DNA of 64,000 bases from Korobacter sp036501185 (GTDB lineage Bacteria; Acidobacteriota; Terriglobia; Terriglobales; Acidobacteriaceae). The stretch covers positions 14,943-78,942 of the forward strand of contig DASYAU010000130.1 in the NCBI GenBank assembly GCA_036501185.1, given 5' to 3'. Positions within the stretch are counted from its first letter, which is position 1, and the number at the start of each line of letters is the position of its first letter. The notes under the pieces are model-generated. The model did not search any database. It was not told the DNA's origin and saw nothing but the letters and a program-made list of their open reading frames with translations. This document shows positions 41,728 to 50,598 of this stretch, piece by piece. Both the position numbers and the translations under genes were made by a program.

Positions 41728-42099
41728 CTACCCGGTGGCTGCGCATTTAATCAGGGAAAGCGCGAAGCGTTCACGTTCGTCGCGGTCATAAACCAGCGAC
41801 GTCGGCCCCAGCCGTACCACCACCTTCGACGACAGTCCTTTTTCGCCTTCGAAACAACGCGTACACAAGCAGGGATAGCTGCGCTCGCTGCCGTCGATGC
41901 GGATGGAATATACCGGCATTACGTAGCGCACGGGGGTATGGCACACGGGGCAACGGGCGCCACCGCGAAGGCGATATTTCACTTCGGCGTAAGAGACGAG
42001 CAACTGCCGCTGCTTTTCCGGCGGCAAATGGTCCACTCCGGCCATTACCTCGAGGAACTCCTGGAAAAGCTCGGGCGAAATGTGGATCGCTTCGGCCAT
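41728..42099 (-). CDS. Small Cys-rich (zinc-ribbon-like) hypothetical protein
   Basis: A 123-residue protein. An N-terminal helical region (HISPELFQEFLEVMAGVDHLPPEKQRQLLVSYAEVKYRLRGG) is followed by a paired-Cys core: CPVCHTPVRY and YPCLCTRCFEGE. The two CxxC-type pairs suggest a zinc ribbon. No family is recognised. It ends 3 bases after the dacB stop (convergent) and is separated from the next minus gene by 47 bases. A regulatory or nucleic-acid-binding role is possible but not shown. Confidence 0.75.
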   Translation of the reverse strand: MAEAIHISPELFQEFLEVMAGVDHLPPEKQRQLLVSYAEVKYRLRGGARCPVCHTPVRYVMPVYSIRIDGSERSYPCLCTRCFEGEKGLSSKVVVRLGPTSLVYDRDERERFALSLIKCAATG

Positions 42100-42146
42100 C
42101 GGGTGAGTATTGCATCACCGCTACCCGGCCCCTGACAAGTGGAAAC

Positions 42147-42569
42147 CTAGGGGCGCTGGGCGGCGCGGGCGCGGCGCTGCGCGGCTGCGCGCACGGGGCC
42201 AGTTCCTGTCGGCGGTTTACGCGCGCCTTCGATCAACTCTTTCAGTACCACTGCGTTGTTGTGAGTCTCGTTCTTCGAAGAGTAGACCAATGTCACCCGC
42301 CCGCTGAGCGCCGCATAAAGTTGTTCGAGCGCCGCTGTGGCTTCGGGCGTATTCAACTCTTCGAGATAACGCTTCCGGAACAGTGGCCACTGGGTTGGAC
42401 GCTCGTGGTACCACTTGCGGAGCTCGTCACTGGGAGCAAGGTCGCGCAGCCACGCTTCCAGCTTCAATGCATCTTTCTTGACCCCGCGGGGCCACAGGCG
42501 GTCAACCAGGAAGCGCTTCCCATCGTTGCGGGAAGGTAGCTCGTAGGCGCGCTTGAGGGCGACATTCAT
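42147..42569 (-). CDS. DUF488 (YeaO-like) protein
   Basis: A 140-residue protein with RFLVDRLWPRGVKKDALKLEAWLRDLAPSDELRKWY and WPLFRKRYLEEL, the characteristic core of the short YeaO group of DUF488. The C-terminus (RAAAQRRARAAQRP) is basic and not part of the family core. This is the second DUF488 gene in the window, with different sequence from the one at 16.6 kb. The function of the family is not established. It is divergent from the cytochrome gene over 41 bp. Confidence 0.9.
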   Translation of the reverse strand: MNVALKRAYELPSRNDGKRFLVDRLWPRGVKKDALKLEAWLRDLAPSDELRKWYHERPTQWPLFRKRYLEELNTPEATAALEQLYAALSGRVTLVYSSKNETHNNAVVLKELIEGARKPPTGTGPVRAAAQRRARAAQRP

Positions 42570-42610
42570 CTTGGGCGGATAGTATTCTAGCTCCGGAGAG
42601 TCGCTTGCGG

Positions 42611-42994
42611 ATGAACGTCGGTAACCGGTTAGGGCAAATTTTTTTTGGGGTAGCCGCCGCGTTGGCCGGGCTCACAATTTTGCTCGCCGCGTGCGATAAG
42701 CCCGAGCGGTTGCGATCGAACGCCGAACTCGGATTGAATGCCCAGCAAATCCGGGGCCGCGAAATTTACGACCTGCGCTGCGCCGGATGCCATGAACCCT
42801 ACCGCAAAAAGGAACTCAACGGGCCGACAATGGTTGGTGTATTCAAGAAGCAATATCTTCCCAGCGGCATGCGCGCCAGCGACGAGCGGGTGAGCGACGT
42901 AATCATGCTCGGCAAACCGAAGATGCCGGCATTCGGCGGCGTGCTTACCCAGGAGCAGTTGCAGGACCTGCTGGCATATATGCACACGTTGTAA
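42611..42994 (+). CDS. c-type cytochrome lipoprotein
   Basis: A 127-residue single-heme protein. A hydrophobic N-terminus ends in a lipobox (LTILLAAC, C about residue 28), so it is probably anchored to the membrane by lipid. The heme-binding CxxCH is CAGCH (about residues 57-61) and the distal Met ligand is probably M104-region KPKMPAFGG. It would carry electrons in the periplasm. ATG 42611 has GGAGAG about 10 bases upstream. A TPR-protein gene follows after 14 bases in the same direction. Confidence 0.9.
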   Translation: MNVGNRLGQIFFGVAAALAGLTILLAACDKPERLRSNAELGLNAQQIRGREIYDLRCAGCHEPYRKKELNGPTMVGVFKKQYLPSGMRASDERVSDVIMLGKPKMPAFGGVLTQEQLQDLLAYMHTL

Positions 42995-43008
42995 TCGCGG
43001 GAGGGACC

Positions 43009-43608
43009 ATGCATTGGAAACGCATTGCGGCCTGCATTGCTTTATCGGCGGTGGCCATCGCGCAGTCCCCGAAGGCGCGGGAAAATTACGACAAGGCGCT
43101 GAAAGAGGTCGAGCGCCATAACCTCGTCAAGGCCGAGAAACTGCTGCATCAAACGGTGTCGGATGCTCCCGAATGGGCGTTGGCCTACTCGCAGCTTGGC
43201 TATGTTTATTTTCTCGAGGCGAAGCAGGACGAGACCTTCGCCGCCTACGAACATGCCCGGGTACTCGACGCGAAGACCCATGAACTCACGCCCGAACAGC
43301 GTCGCCAGGTGAACGACAATCTCGGCGTGGCCTACGGGATGAGCCACCAATACGATAAGTCGATCGCAGTGCTCGAAGCGGCCATCAAGGACGATCCTAA
43401 GTATGGCGAGTACGAGTACAACCTCGCCTGCGATTATTCGGAACAGGGTGATCTCGATAAAGCCCTGGCTCACCTGAATCGCGCCTGGGAGTTGCGCAAC
43501 AGCTTCAAGTTCCCGGACGCGACGAAGGATGATTCTTTTCGTCGCTGGAAAGATGATCCTCGTTTCCAGGAAGCGGCTGGAAAGACGAAGTCGATGGATA
43601 AATGGTGA
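43009..43608 (+). CDS. Exported TPR protein
   Basis: A 199-residue protein with a short signal-like start (HWKRIAACIALSAVAIAQ) and four TPR units (ARENYDKALKEVERHNLVKAEKLLHQ, WALAYSQLGYVYFLEAKQDETFAAYEHA, and others). GGGAGGG lies 3-6 bases before the ATG. It follows the cytochrome gene, so it may help assemble or dock the cytochrome complex, which is inference. It precedes lipA by 65 bases. Confidence 0.85.
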   Translation: MHWKRIAACIALSAVAIAQSPKARENYDKALKEVERHNLVKAEKLLHQTVSDAPEWALAYSQLGYVYFLEAKQDETFAAYEHARVLDAKTHELTPEQRRQVNDNLGVAYGMSHQYDKSIAVLEAAIKDDPKYGEYEYNLACDYSEQGDLDKALAHLNRAWELRNSFKFPDATKDDSFRRWKDDPRFQEAAGKTKSMDKW

Positions 43609-43673
43609 ACTGAGCTGATCCGCCGCCTGAATCGCGGCGAAGGCGGTCGGCATCGTACAATAGGAAGTTGCCT

Positions 43674-44588
43674 ATGGCTCCCGAACTCATCCAGATAGAT
43701 CTCGAACCCAAGCGGCCCGCGCCCAAGCCTTCGTGGCTGCGCGCCAAAGCGCCTATGGGCGAGAACTATCACGACCTAAAAAAGCTCGCGCGAGGCCTGT
43801 CGCTGCATACCGTTTGCGAATCGGCGCAGTGCCCAAACATCGGAGAGTGCTGGAACCACAAGACCGCGACCTTCATGTTGCTCGGCAACCTGTGTACGCG
43901 ACGCTGCGGTTTCTGCGCAGTGCCCAAGGGCCGGCCGGAGCCAATCGATTTCGATGAGCCTCGCCGCGTGGCCGAAGCCGTTGCGACCCTCGGCCTGAAC
44001 TTCGCGGTCGTCACCAGCGTGAACCGCGACGACGACAATCTTGGCGCCGCACGAGTCTTCGCGCAGACCATCGAGCAGATCCGAGAGCAAAAGCCCGGCT
44101 GCCGCGTCGAAGTGCTCATTCCCGATTTCCAGGGCAATGATGAATCACTGCGCATCGTGCTCGCCGCCAAACCCGACATCCTGAACCACAACACCGAGAC
44201 CGTGCCGCGCCTCTATCGCGCGGTGCGCTCCGGAGCACGCTATGAGCGCACCTTGAACCTGTTGCGCCGCGCGAAAGAGATCGATCCCACGATGGCCACG
44301 AAAACCGGCGTCATGGTCGGTTTGGGCGAAACCACCGAAGAGCTCTTGCAGGTCTATCGCGACCTTGCTGCTCAGAACGTCGACATCCTCACCATCGGCC
44401 AGTACCTGCGTCCGTCGAAAGATCATGCCCCCATGACCCGCTTCTACACCCCGGACGAGTTTCTCTTCATGAAGGACGAAGCCATGAAGATGGGATTCCG
44501 TCACGTGGAGTCCGGGCCGCTGGTGCGCAGCAGCTATCACGCGCACGAACAGGCTGAGTCCACTCGTCCAACCCCCGCCCTACAATGA
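43674..44588 (+). CDS. lipA: Lipoyl synthase
   Basis: A 304-residue radical SAM enzyme inserting two sulfurs into the octanoyl group of carrier proteins. Auxiliary cluster cysteines C48, C53 and C59 (CESAQCPNIGEC) and the radical SAM motif C74-x3-C78-x2-C81 (CTRRCGFC) are both present. TKTGVMVGLGETTEEL and FYTPDEFLFMKDEAMKMGFRHVESGPLVRSSYHA end the family pattern. The ATG at 43674 is preferred over a TTG at 43668, with AGGA 8 bases upstream. TACAAT lies at 43656-43661. No lipB is adjacent. Confidence 0.97.
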   Translation: MAPELIQIDLEPKRPAPKPSWLRAKAPMGENYHDLKKLARGLSLHTVCESAQCPNIGECWNHKTATFMLLGNLCTRRCGFCAVPKGRPEPIDFDEPRRVAEAVATLGLNFAVVTSVNRDDDNLGAARVFAQTIEQIREQKPGCRVEVLIPDFQGNDESLRIVLAAKPDILNHNTETVPRLYRAVRSGARYERTLNLLRRAKEIDPTMATKTGVMVGLGETTEELLQVYRDLAAQNVDILTIGQYLRPSKDHAPMTRFYTPDEFLFMKDEAMKMGFRHVESGPLVRSSYHAHEQAESTRPTPALQ

Positions 44589-44660
44589 CCCGCGCTATGG
44601 CGTAAACGCTTCCTGGTGCGGCCCCTGGTAGTGCTTTTCCTCACAGGAAAACGCAACTCA

Positions 44661-44689
44661 TTGACACCCTCCGCATCGAAACGTACTCT
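44661..44689 (+). promoter_or_regulatory. Promoter of the cobalamin riboswitch/TonB receptor transcript
   Basis: TTGACA (44661-44666), 17-bp spacer, TACTCT (44684-44689). The transcript would start about 35 bases before the riboswitch. Confidence 0.75.
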
Positions 44690-44730
44690 CGAATTTCTCC
44701 CGCAGTTTCCGGGCGATCTTTCTCAAGTCT

Positions 44731-44891
44731 GCGTTCGCGTGTTGAAGGGAAGCAGGTGAGAATCCTGCGCTGCCGCGCAACTGTTTGCTGAGCTCATGGG
44801 ACCCGCCACTGTCGCAAGATGGGAAGGCCCTCCCAAGTTGGACTCGACTTCGCGGTCGAAGCTCGCATAGCCAGGAGACCGGCGCGAACGC
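44731..44891 (+). ncRNA. Cobalamin riboswitch
   Basis: The closing stem P1 is exact: GCGTTCGCG (44731-44739) with CGCGAACGC (44883-44891). Inside are the conserved GAAGGGAAGCAGGTG-type segment with GAATCCTGCGCTG and CGCAACTGT (about 44744-44785), GCCACTGT, and the B12 box AGCCAGGAGACCGGC (44869-44883). It lies directly before a TonB receptor gene, the usual target of B12 control. Confidence 0.93.
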
Positions 44892-44902
44892 CCGTATTCA
44901 CC

Positions 44903-44922
44903 CCTTTCGCGTGTAAAGGAGG
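44903..44922 (+). promoter_or_regulatory. Shine-Dalgarno region with sequestering hairpin for the B12 receptor
   Basis: CCTTT (44903-44907) can pair with AAAGG (44915-44919), which overlaps the AAAGGAGGAG ribosome binding site 5 bases before the TTG start. This gives the riboswitch a translational on/off platform; there is no T-run to suggest termination. Confidence 0.6.
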
Positions 44923-44927
44923 AGCGC

Positions 44928-47141
44928 TTGCGCCACCTGCTCTTATTCTGCTTCGTGCTTTTCCCGGCGGCCCTCATCGCCGGCGATCTCACCGTCCGCG
45001 TGCTCGACCCCGATCAACGCCCCGTCGACCGCGCCCACGTCGCCATATATTCCGAGCATGCCTCGGCGGTGCGGCTTACTGGCGCTGACGGAATCGCCCG
45101 CTTTGCGCAACTCGCGGATGGCGTCGCGCGCGTGGAGGTACTTGCTCCAGGTTTCGCAGCTTCGGAACAAAGCGTCACGCTTCCAGAAGGCAACGCGGTC
45201 ACGGTATCGCTCTCGGTGGCGAAAACGAGCCAAACAGTGGTTGTTTCGGCCGACTCGACGCCGGTGACAGAAGCCGATTCCGGCGCCGCGGTCTCCGGTC
45301 TCGACGCGACGCAGCTCAACTTGAAGCAGCCTACCGCCGTCAGCGATGCTCTGCGCTTCATGCCTGGCGTGCTGGTTACCTCGACTGGCCAGCGCGGAAC
45401 ATTGACGACCGTGGACGTACGCGGCGGAGAATCGCGCTACAACCACGTGATCATCGACGGCGTTCCAGTGAACGAGCCCGGTGGCGAGTTCGACTTCGGT
45501 GTAGTCCCGACCGCACAACTCGATCGCATCGAGGTGGTCCGCGGTTCTGACAGCGCTGTTTACGGTTCTGACGCCATGAGCAGCGTGGTGCAAATGTGGA
45601 GCGCGAACGGAAGCACGCGCGTTCCCGAACTCCAGTTCGGCGCCGACGGCGGCAATTTCACCACTGCTCACGGTTTCGCTTCTTTGGCCGGAGCCTGGCA
45701 ACGCCTCGACTACGATCTCTTCGGCGAAGAGTTCAACACCAATGGGCAGGGAATCAACAACAACTACTCGAACGGGCTCGAAGGCCTGAACATCGGTTAC
45801 CGCTTCGATCCGCGTGTGCAACTGCGTTTTCGCATGCGGCACGCCAACAGCTTCACGGGAATTTCCAACGAATGGTGGTTCAATGGCTCGGCGCTTCTCG
45901 CGCCGGATAGCGATCAGTATGCGCGCCAGACGAACTTACTTGCCGATCTCGATTTGACCATCGCCGGCCCTGGCGCCTGGCAACACCACCTCAGCGGCTT
46001 TGAGTACAACCACGATCGCCATAACGTCGATTCTTATGTTGATCCCGGCCGTCCGGCGATCGACGACCAGCCATTTGACTCCATCGCTCTTTACAACCGC
46101 GCCGGCGTCGATTGGCAATCCGACTATGCGCCGCATTCCTGGACGCGTACTTCCATCGGGTATCACTTCGAAAAAGAAAATGGCAACATCGACGATAACT
46201 CCGCCTTTTTAAGTTTTCCGGAGACGAGCCTCACCATCGGCGAACGCAACAACCAGGCCATATTCGGACAGCAGATGCTGCTCTGGAAGCGCTTCAGCCT
46301 GTTGGCTGGATTGCGCTGGGAGCACAACGCCAGCTTTGGCGATAAAGCCATCCCGCGCGCTGCGCTCAGCTTTCTTGCTTTCAAGGGAAACAATTTCTTC
46401 AGCGGGACTCGTTTTCGCGGTGCTTACAGCACTGGAATCGTAGAGCCCAGCTTCGAAGAGACATTCGGAATCACCGGCACTTTCCTCACGCTGCCCAACC
46501 CCGGCTTGAGGCCCGAACAGGCGCGCTCGTTCGAAGCAGGCGTCGAGCAGGGCTTCTGGAACGATCGCGTCTCGCTCTACGCGGCCTATTACAACAGCAT
46601 CTATCGCGACCAGATCCAGTACTTCTTCGACCAGAACACCTTCGAAGCGCAATATCGCAACATCAATCGCGCACTCGCGCACGGCGCCGAAGCCGATTTG
46701 CGCGCGCGTTTGACCAAAGATATTTCCGCCACCGCCAACTACACGTACACCTCATCGCAGATTCTCGATTCGCTGCCTTGTTCGTCGGCTGCCGGATGTG
46801 ATCCTTCTTTGTTCGCTGCCGGGGCGCCGTTACTGCATCGGCCCCGCCACTTCGGCAACGTACTGCTCACGTATTCAAAGCCGCGATGGGGAGCACAGTT
46901 GGGTGGCGTTGCCGTGGGACGACGTGCCGATGATGATTTCAGCGAAGCGCCATTTCCCATCCGCTACGCCGCCGGCTACGCGCGTTTGGACGCCTCTGGC
47001 TACTACGAGATCCAGCGCCACGTAACCGCTTACGTGAATGTCGAGAATTTATTGAACAAGTATTACAACGAGGTCGTCGGATACCCTGCGCTCGGCTTCA
47101 ACTTCCGTGCGGGGTTACGCTTTACGCTGGGAGGAGAGTAA
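44928..47141 (+). CDS. TonB-dependent receptor (BtuB-like, cobalamin-regulated)
   Basis: A 737-residue outer-membrane receptor. A signal peptide (LLFCFVLFPAALIAG) is followed by a carboxypeptidase-regulatory-like Ig domain (about 19-100, LTVRVLDPDQRPVDRAHVAIY). A plug comes next (LKQPTAVSDALRFMPGVLV, VDVRGGESRYNHVIIDGVPVNEPGG, LDRIEVVRGSDSAVYGSDAM), then a 22-strand-type barrel. The end FNFRAGLRFTLGGE lacks the usual terminal aromatic residue. The TTG start follows a strong AAAGGAGGAG. The riboswitch indicates cobalamin or cobinamide uptake. No TonB or BtuCDF genes are in the window. Confidence 0.93.
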   Translation: MRHLLLFCFVLFPAALIAGDLTVRVLDPDQRPVDRAHVAIYSEHASAVRLTGADGIARFAQLADGVARVEVLAPGFAASEQSVTLPEGNAVTVSLSVAKTSQTVVVSADSTPVTEADSGAAVSGLDATQLNLKQPTAVSDALRFMPGVLVTSTGQRGTLTTVDVRGGESRYNHVIIDGVPVNEPGGEFDFGVVPTAQLDRIEVVRGSDSAVYGSDAMSSVVQMWSANGSTRVPELQFGADGGNFTTAHGFASLAGAWQRLDYDLFGEEFNTNGQGINNNYSNGLEGLNIGYRFDPRVQLRFRMRHANSFTGISNEWWFNGSALLAPDSDQYARQTNLLADLDLTIAGPGAWQHHLSGFEYNHDRHNVDSYVDPGRPAIDDQPFDSIALYNRAGVDWQSDYAPHSWTRTSIGYHFEKENGNIDDNSAFLSFPETSLTIGERNNQAIFGQQMLLWKRFSLLAGLRWEHNASFGDKAIPRAALSFLAFKGNNFFSGTRFRGAYSTGIVEPSFEETFGITGTFLTLPNPGLRPEQARSFEAGVEQGFWNDRVSLYAAYYNSIYRDQIQYFFDQNTFEAQYRNINRALAHGAEADLRARLTKDISATANYTYTSSQILDSLPCSSAAGCDPSLFAAGAPLLHRPRHFGNVLLTYSKPRWGAQLGGVAVGRRADDDFSEAPFPIRYAAGYARLDASGYYEIQRHVTAYVNVENLLNKYYNEVVGYPALGFNFRAGLRFTLGGE

Positions 47142-47807
47142 TCAGTCGGCGCTATTGACGTACTGCATAGCCAGGTACTTCTCGCGGATCGCGCGCAGCT
47201 TATCCACGTTCTCGCAGCTCAACGGTTCCTGCCGCCCGAGCATATGCGCCACCAGGCATATCTTCGCGAAGTGCTCCACCGTCTCCATGTGCATGTACGC
47301 GCGCAGCACATCTTCGCCAAAGGTAACCGCCCCGTGGTTTGCCATCAGAATCGCTTCATGGTGCGGGATCAGCGGCTCCAGCGCGTTCAGCAATTCCGGT
47401 GTTCCCGGAGTGCCATAGGTGGCCAGCGGGACGGATCCGAGAGCCACAACAATTTCTGACACCAGGGCGCGATCGAGCGCCAACCCCGCAGATGCGAATC
47501 CCGTTGCCGTCGGTGGATGCGCGTGTACCACGCCGCGAATTTCCGGTCGCAGGCGATAGATCAGCAGGTGCATCTGGATCTCGCTCGACACGGCGCGCTT
47601 GCCGTCGAGCTTGCGCCCAAGACGATCCACCAGCACCAGGTCGTCGGGCTCCATCATCCCTTTGCTTATACAAGTAGGCGTGGCAAGAATAGTGTCGGAG
47701 TCAATTCGGACGGAGATGTTGCCATCCATCGCGGCAACGTACCCCTTGGTGTGAAGCAAGCGCCCAAGCCTAACGATCTCTGCGCGTTGCGCTTCCAAAC
47801 TCTTCAT
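47142..47807 (-). CDS. Class II aldolase/adducin family protein
   Basis: About 221 residues. The motif MDGNISVRID, then ATPTCISKGMMEPDDLVLVD, and the metal-ligand region HLLIYRLRPEIRGVVHAHPPTATGFA (HAH), with ANHGAVTFGEDVLRAYMHMETVEHFA supplying the third His, fit the fuculose-1-phosphate/ribulose-5-phosphate 4-epimerase-type aldolases. The exact substrate is unknown. ATG 47807 has GAGGG about 10 bases upstream. Its stop abuts the stop of the TonB receptor (convergent). Confidence 0.9.
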   Translation of the reverse strand: MKSLEAQRAEIVRLGRLLHTKGYVAAMDGNISVRIDSDTILATPTCISKGMMEPDDLVLVDRLGRKLDGKRAVSSEIQMHLLIYRLRPEIRGVVHAHPPTATGFASAGLALDRALVSEIVVALGSVPLATYGTPGTPELLNALEPLIPHHEAILMANHGAVTFGEDVLRAYMHMETVEHFAKICLVAHMLGRQEPLSCENVDKLRAIREKYLAMQYVNSAD

Positions 47808-47943
47808 ACAAATACTGCCCTCTGGCACCTAGGTGTAGGTAATGGTATATCACAACGAAAAGTGTCGAAAGGTTGCCGCTCACAATACCACGTGAGACGA
47901 CTGGTTTACCCCCGGTTTTCCAGCAGCTCTCTATAATCCGGAT

Positions 47944-49029
47944 GTGCGGGTTTCCCACTTCGACTACCCACTGCCACCCGAGCTGATTGCGCAGCACCCG
48001 CTCGCCGATCGCTCCGCTACGCGCATGATGCACCTCCAGCGCGACGGAGTTCCGGAGTTTGAAGACCGCCAATTTCGCGAGTTCCCATCACTCCTGCGGC
48101 CCACAGACCTGGTGGTGTTCAACAATACCCGCGTGCTGCCGGCGCGATTATTTGGCCGCCGTAGCGGTCGCCGCTCCCAACCATTGAGCGCCCACAACCC
48201 CGCCAGCCGCGAGTTTCTGACCGGCAAAGTAGAGGTGCTGCTCACCAGGCAGTTATCCGCCGACCCGCCGACTTGGCAAGCTCTTGTGCGCCCCGGACGG
48301 AAGCTTGGGGTAGGCGAGAAAATCTTCTTCGGCGACGGCCCTGATCTCACCGCCGAGATCCTCGACCGCGGCGAATTCGGAGAGCGCACCCTGCGCTTCA
48401 CGGGCGAATTTTGGGAGACGGTAAATCGCATCGGTCACGTACCCCTGCCTCCGTATATCGACCGTCCCGACGAGCCCCAGGATCGCGAACAATATCAAAC
48501 CATCTTCGCCCGCGAGCCCGGCTCGGTTGCCGCGCCCACTGCCGGACTTCACTTCACGCAACCGGTGCTCGACGATCTCGCCCATCGCGGCATCGAGACC
48601 GCCGAAGTTACTCTCCACGTTGGACTCGGAACGTTCCAGCCGCTGCGCCACGAGAACGTCGAGGAGAATCACCTGCACCTCGAGCGCTACTTCATCTCGC
48701 GCGAGACCGCAGAAAAGCTGAACCGCGCACGACAAGAAAATCGTCGTGTGGTCGCGATCGGAACCACCACCGTGCGCACGCTGGAATTCGCCGCCCAACC
48801 GTCATCCGAGTTTCGCGAGCAAAGTGGCGACGCCGATATCTTCATCTACCCAGGCTTCGAATTTCGCGTCGTCGGTGCCATGCTCACCAACTTCCATTTG
48901 CCAAAGTCCAGTTTGCTGATGCTGGTCAGCGCCTTTGCCGGAACCGAGCGCGTCTTGCGCGCGTATCATCATGCGGTCGAAAAACGTTACCGCTTTTTTT
49001 CCTACGGCGACTGCATGTTCGTCGAATAA
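47944..49029 (+). CDS. queA: tRNA preQ1(34) S-adenosylmethionine ribosyltransferase-isomerase
   Basis: A 361-residue enzyme making epoxyqueuosine in the tRNA wobble position. It starts RVSHFDYPLPPELIAQHPLADRSATRMM and includes VVFNNTRVLPARLFG, TAGLHFTQPVLDDL, GLGTFQPLRHENVEENHLHLE and TTTVRTLE. The family pattern is complete. A TATAAT at 47932-47937 ends 6 bases before the GTG start with no Shine-Dalgarno, so the mRNA is probably leaderless. A GT39-like gene follows after 12 bases. Confidence 0.96.
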   Translation: MRVSHFDYPLPPELIAQHPLADRSATRMMHLQRDGVPEFEDRQFREFPSLLRPTDLVVFNNTRVLPARLFGRRSGRRSQPLSAHNPASREFLTGKVEVLLTRQLSADPPTWQALVRPGRKLGVGEKIFFGDGPDLTAEILDRGEFGERTLRFTGEFWETVNRIGHVPLPPYIDRPDEPQDREQYQTIFAREPGSVAAPTAGLHFTQPVLDDLAHRGIETAEVTLHVGLGTFQPLRHENVEENHLHLERYFISRETAEKLNRARQENRRVVAIGTTTVRTLEFAAQPSSEFREQSGDADIFIYPGFEFRVVGAMLTNFHLPKSSLLMLVSAFAGTERVLRAYHHAVEKRYRFFSYGDCMFVE

Positions 49030-49041
49030 CGGAGCCACTGG

Positions 49042-50598
49042 ATGTCAGCGTCCGCACGACCCGCAGAAGTGAAGCCCGAGTCCTTCGTGCAATCCGTGCT
49101 GTTCCCCGCGTGGTGTGTGGCTGCGGCGGTGTTTGTGCTGCACATCGTCACCGCTCCCTATTACGGCTACTTCCGCGACGAACTTTACTTCATCGCCTGC
49201 AGCGATCATCTCGCCGCCGGCTACGTCGACTTCGCCCCGCTCGCCGCGTGGATCCTGAAAGGCAATCGCATGCTCTTCGGCGATTCGCTTTACGCGCTGC
49301 GCTGGCTGCCTGCGTTGGCAAGTGCGGGGACCATCGTGCTTACCGGCATGATTGCCCGCGAACTCGGTGGACGCCGCTTCGCCGTGCTGCTCTCTGCGCT
49401 TAGCATCGGCCTTTCGCCGGTAATGCTGGGCGGCGCCACGCGCTATTCCATGAATTGCTTCGAGCCGCTCTTCTGGATGAGCGCTATTTATCTACTCACG
49501 CGCGTCATCAATGGCGCCGACCCAAAGTTGTTAATCGGGCTCGGCATTGCCTGCGGCCTCGGCATCGAGAACAAGCATTCGACAATCTTCTTCGTCGCGG
49601 CATTGCTCCTCGCGTTGGCGCTCACGCCACAGCGTCGCCTGTTCGCGACCAAATGGCTCTGGATCGCCGCTGCCATCACCTTCGCGCTCGCGCTTCCAAA
49701 CCTGGTGTGGCAAATCCAGCACGGCTTTCCAACGTACGTCGATCTGCACAACGTCAAGCTGATGCACAAGAACGTCGAGCTGCCGCCGATCCCGTTCATC
49801 AAGCAGCAGATCATGATGCTAAACCCATTTTTTGCGCTCATCTGGATTCCGGGCGTCGGTTATCTGTTCTTCGAGAAAGAAGGCAAACGCTATCGCGTCC
49901 TCGGCTTCACGTTCCTCTTCTTCTTCCTCGAACTGCTCATCCTCAAAGGCAAGGATTATTACGTCGCGCCCATCTACCCCATCGTCTTCGCCGCCGGCGG
50001 CGTTCTTTGGGAGATGCTGAGTAGCCTCCGTTTTCGCGTACTTCGCTACGTGCTTCCGGTATACGCGGTCATCGTCGGTGCCATCTCCGCGCCGATCGTG
50101 CTCCCACTGCTGCCACCCGCCAAAGCCGCCGCCTACGCGCAAGCCTTAGGCGCGACAAAGCAGAAGACAGAAACCGGCATGCACTCGCGGTTACCGCAGC
50201 ACTTCGCCGACGAATTCGGCTGGCCTGAGCTCGCAAAGAAGACCGCCGATTTTTATCACTCACTACCGCCGGAAGAGCAAGCCAAAACGGCGATCCTCGG
50301 CGGAAGCTACGGCGATGCCGGCGCCATCGATTTCTTCGGACCGAAATATGGCCTGCCGAAATCCATCAGTGCCCACCAGAATTATTGGTACTGGGGACCG
50401 CGGAACTACACTGGCGAATCCGTCATTCTTCTGCACTGGGGGCTCGATGATGTGAAGGAGAATTGCACGACCTATGTCGAAGGCCCTACCCTCGACAATC
50501 CATGGAGCATGGACGAGGAGCACTACACCATCTATCTCTGCCGCGGCATGCGCCCACCGCTCCAGCAATTCTGGCCGCGGCTAAAGCACTGGAACTAA
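49042..50598 (+). CDS. GT39/PMT-like membrane glycosyltransferase
   Basis: A 518-residue protein with a periplasmic-loop acidic motif RDELYFIACSDHLAAGYVDFAPLAAW after the first helix, typical of GT39-type mannosyltransferases. About nine more hydrophobic segments follow (for example LLIGLGIACGLGIENKHSTIFFVAALLLALAL). The C-terminal 150 residues are soluble (residues about 370-518), including ILGGSYGDAGAIDFFGPKYGLP. The substrate is unknown; a lipid-linked sugar donor is expected. It follows queA. Its stop overlaps the stop of the convergent cupin gene by 4 bases. Confidence 0.85.
   Translation: MSASARPAEVKPESFVQSVLFPAWCVAAAVFVLHIVTAPYYGYFRDELYFIACSDHLAAGYVDFAPLAAWILKGNRMLFGDSLYALRWLPALASAGTIVLTGMIARELGGRRFAVLLSALSIGLSPVMLGGATRYSMNCFEPLFWMSAIYLLTRVINGADPKLLIGLGIACGLGIENKHSTIFFVAALLLALALTPQRRLFATKWLWIAAAITFALALPNLVWQIQHGFPTYVDLHNVKLMHKNVELPPIPFIKQQIMMLNPFFALIWIPGVGYLFFEKEGKRYRVLGFTFLFFFLELLILKGKDYYVAPIYPIVFAAGGVLWEMLSSLRFRVLRYVLPVYAVIVGAISAPIVLPLLPPAKAAAYAQALGATKQKTETGMHSRLPQHFADEFGWPELAKKTADFYHSLPPEEQAKTAILGGSYGDAGAIDFFGPKYGLPKSISAHQNYWYWGPRNYTGESVILLHWGLDDVKENCTTYVEGPTLDNPWSMDEEHYTIYLCRGMRPPLQQFWPRLKHWN

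Noticed and set aside
44635..44651. TTTTCCT/AGGAAAA hairpin after lipA
   Set aside because: No T-run follows and the stem is AT-rich, so it was not called as a terminator.
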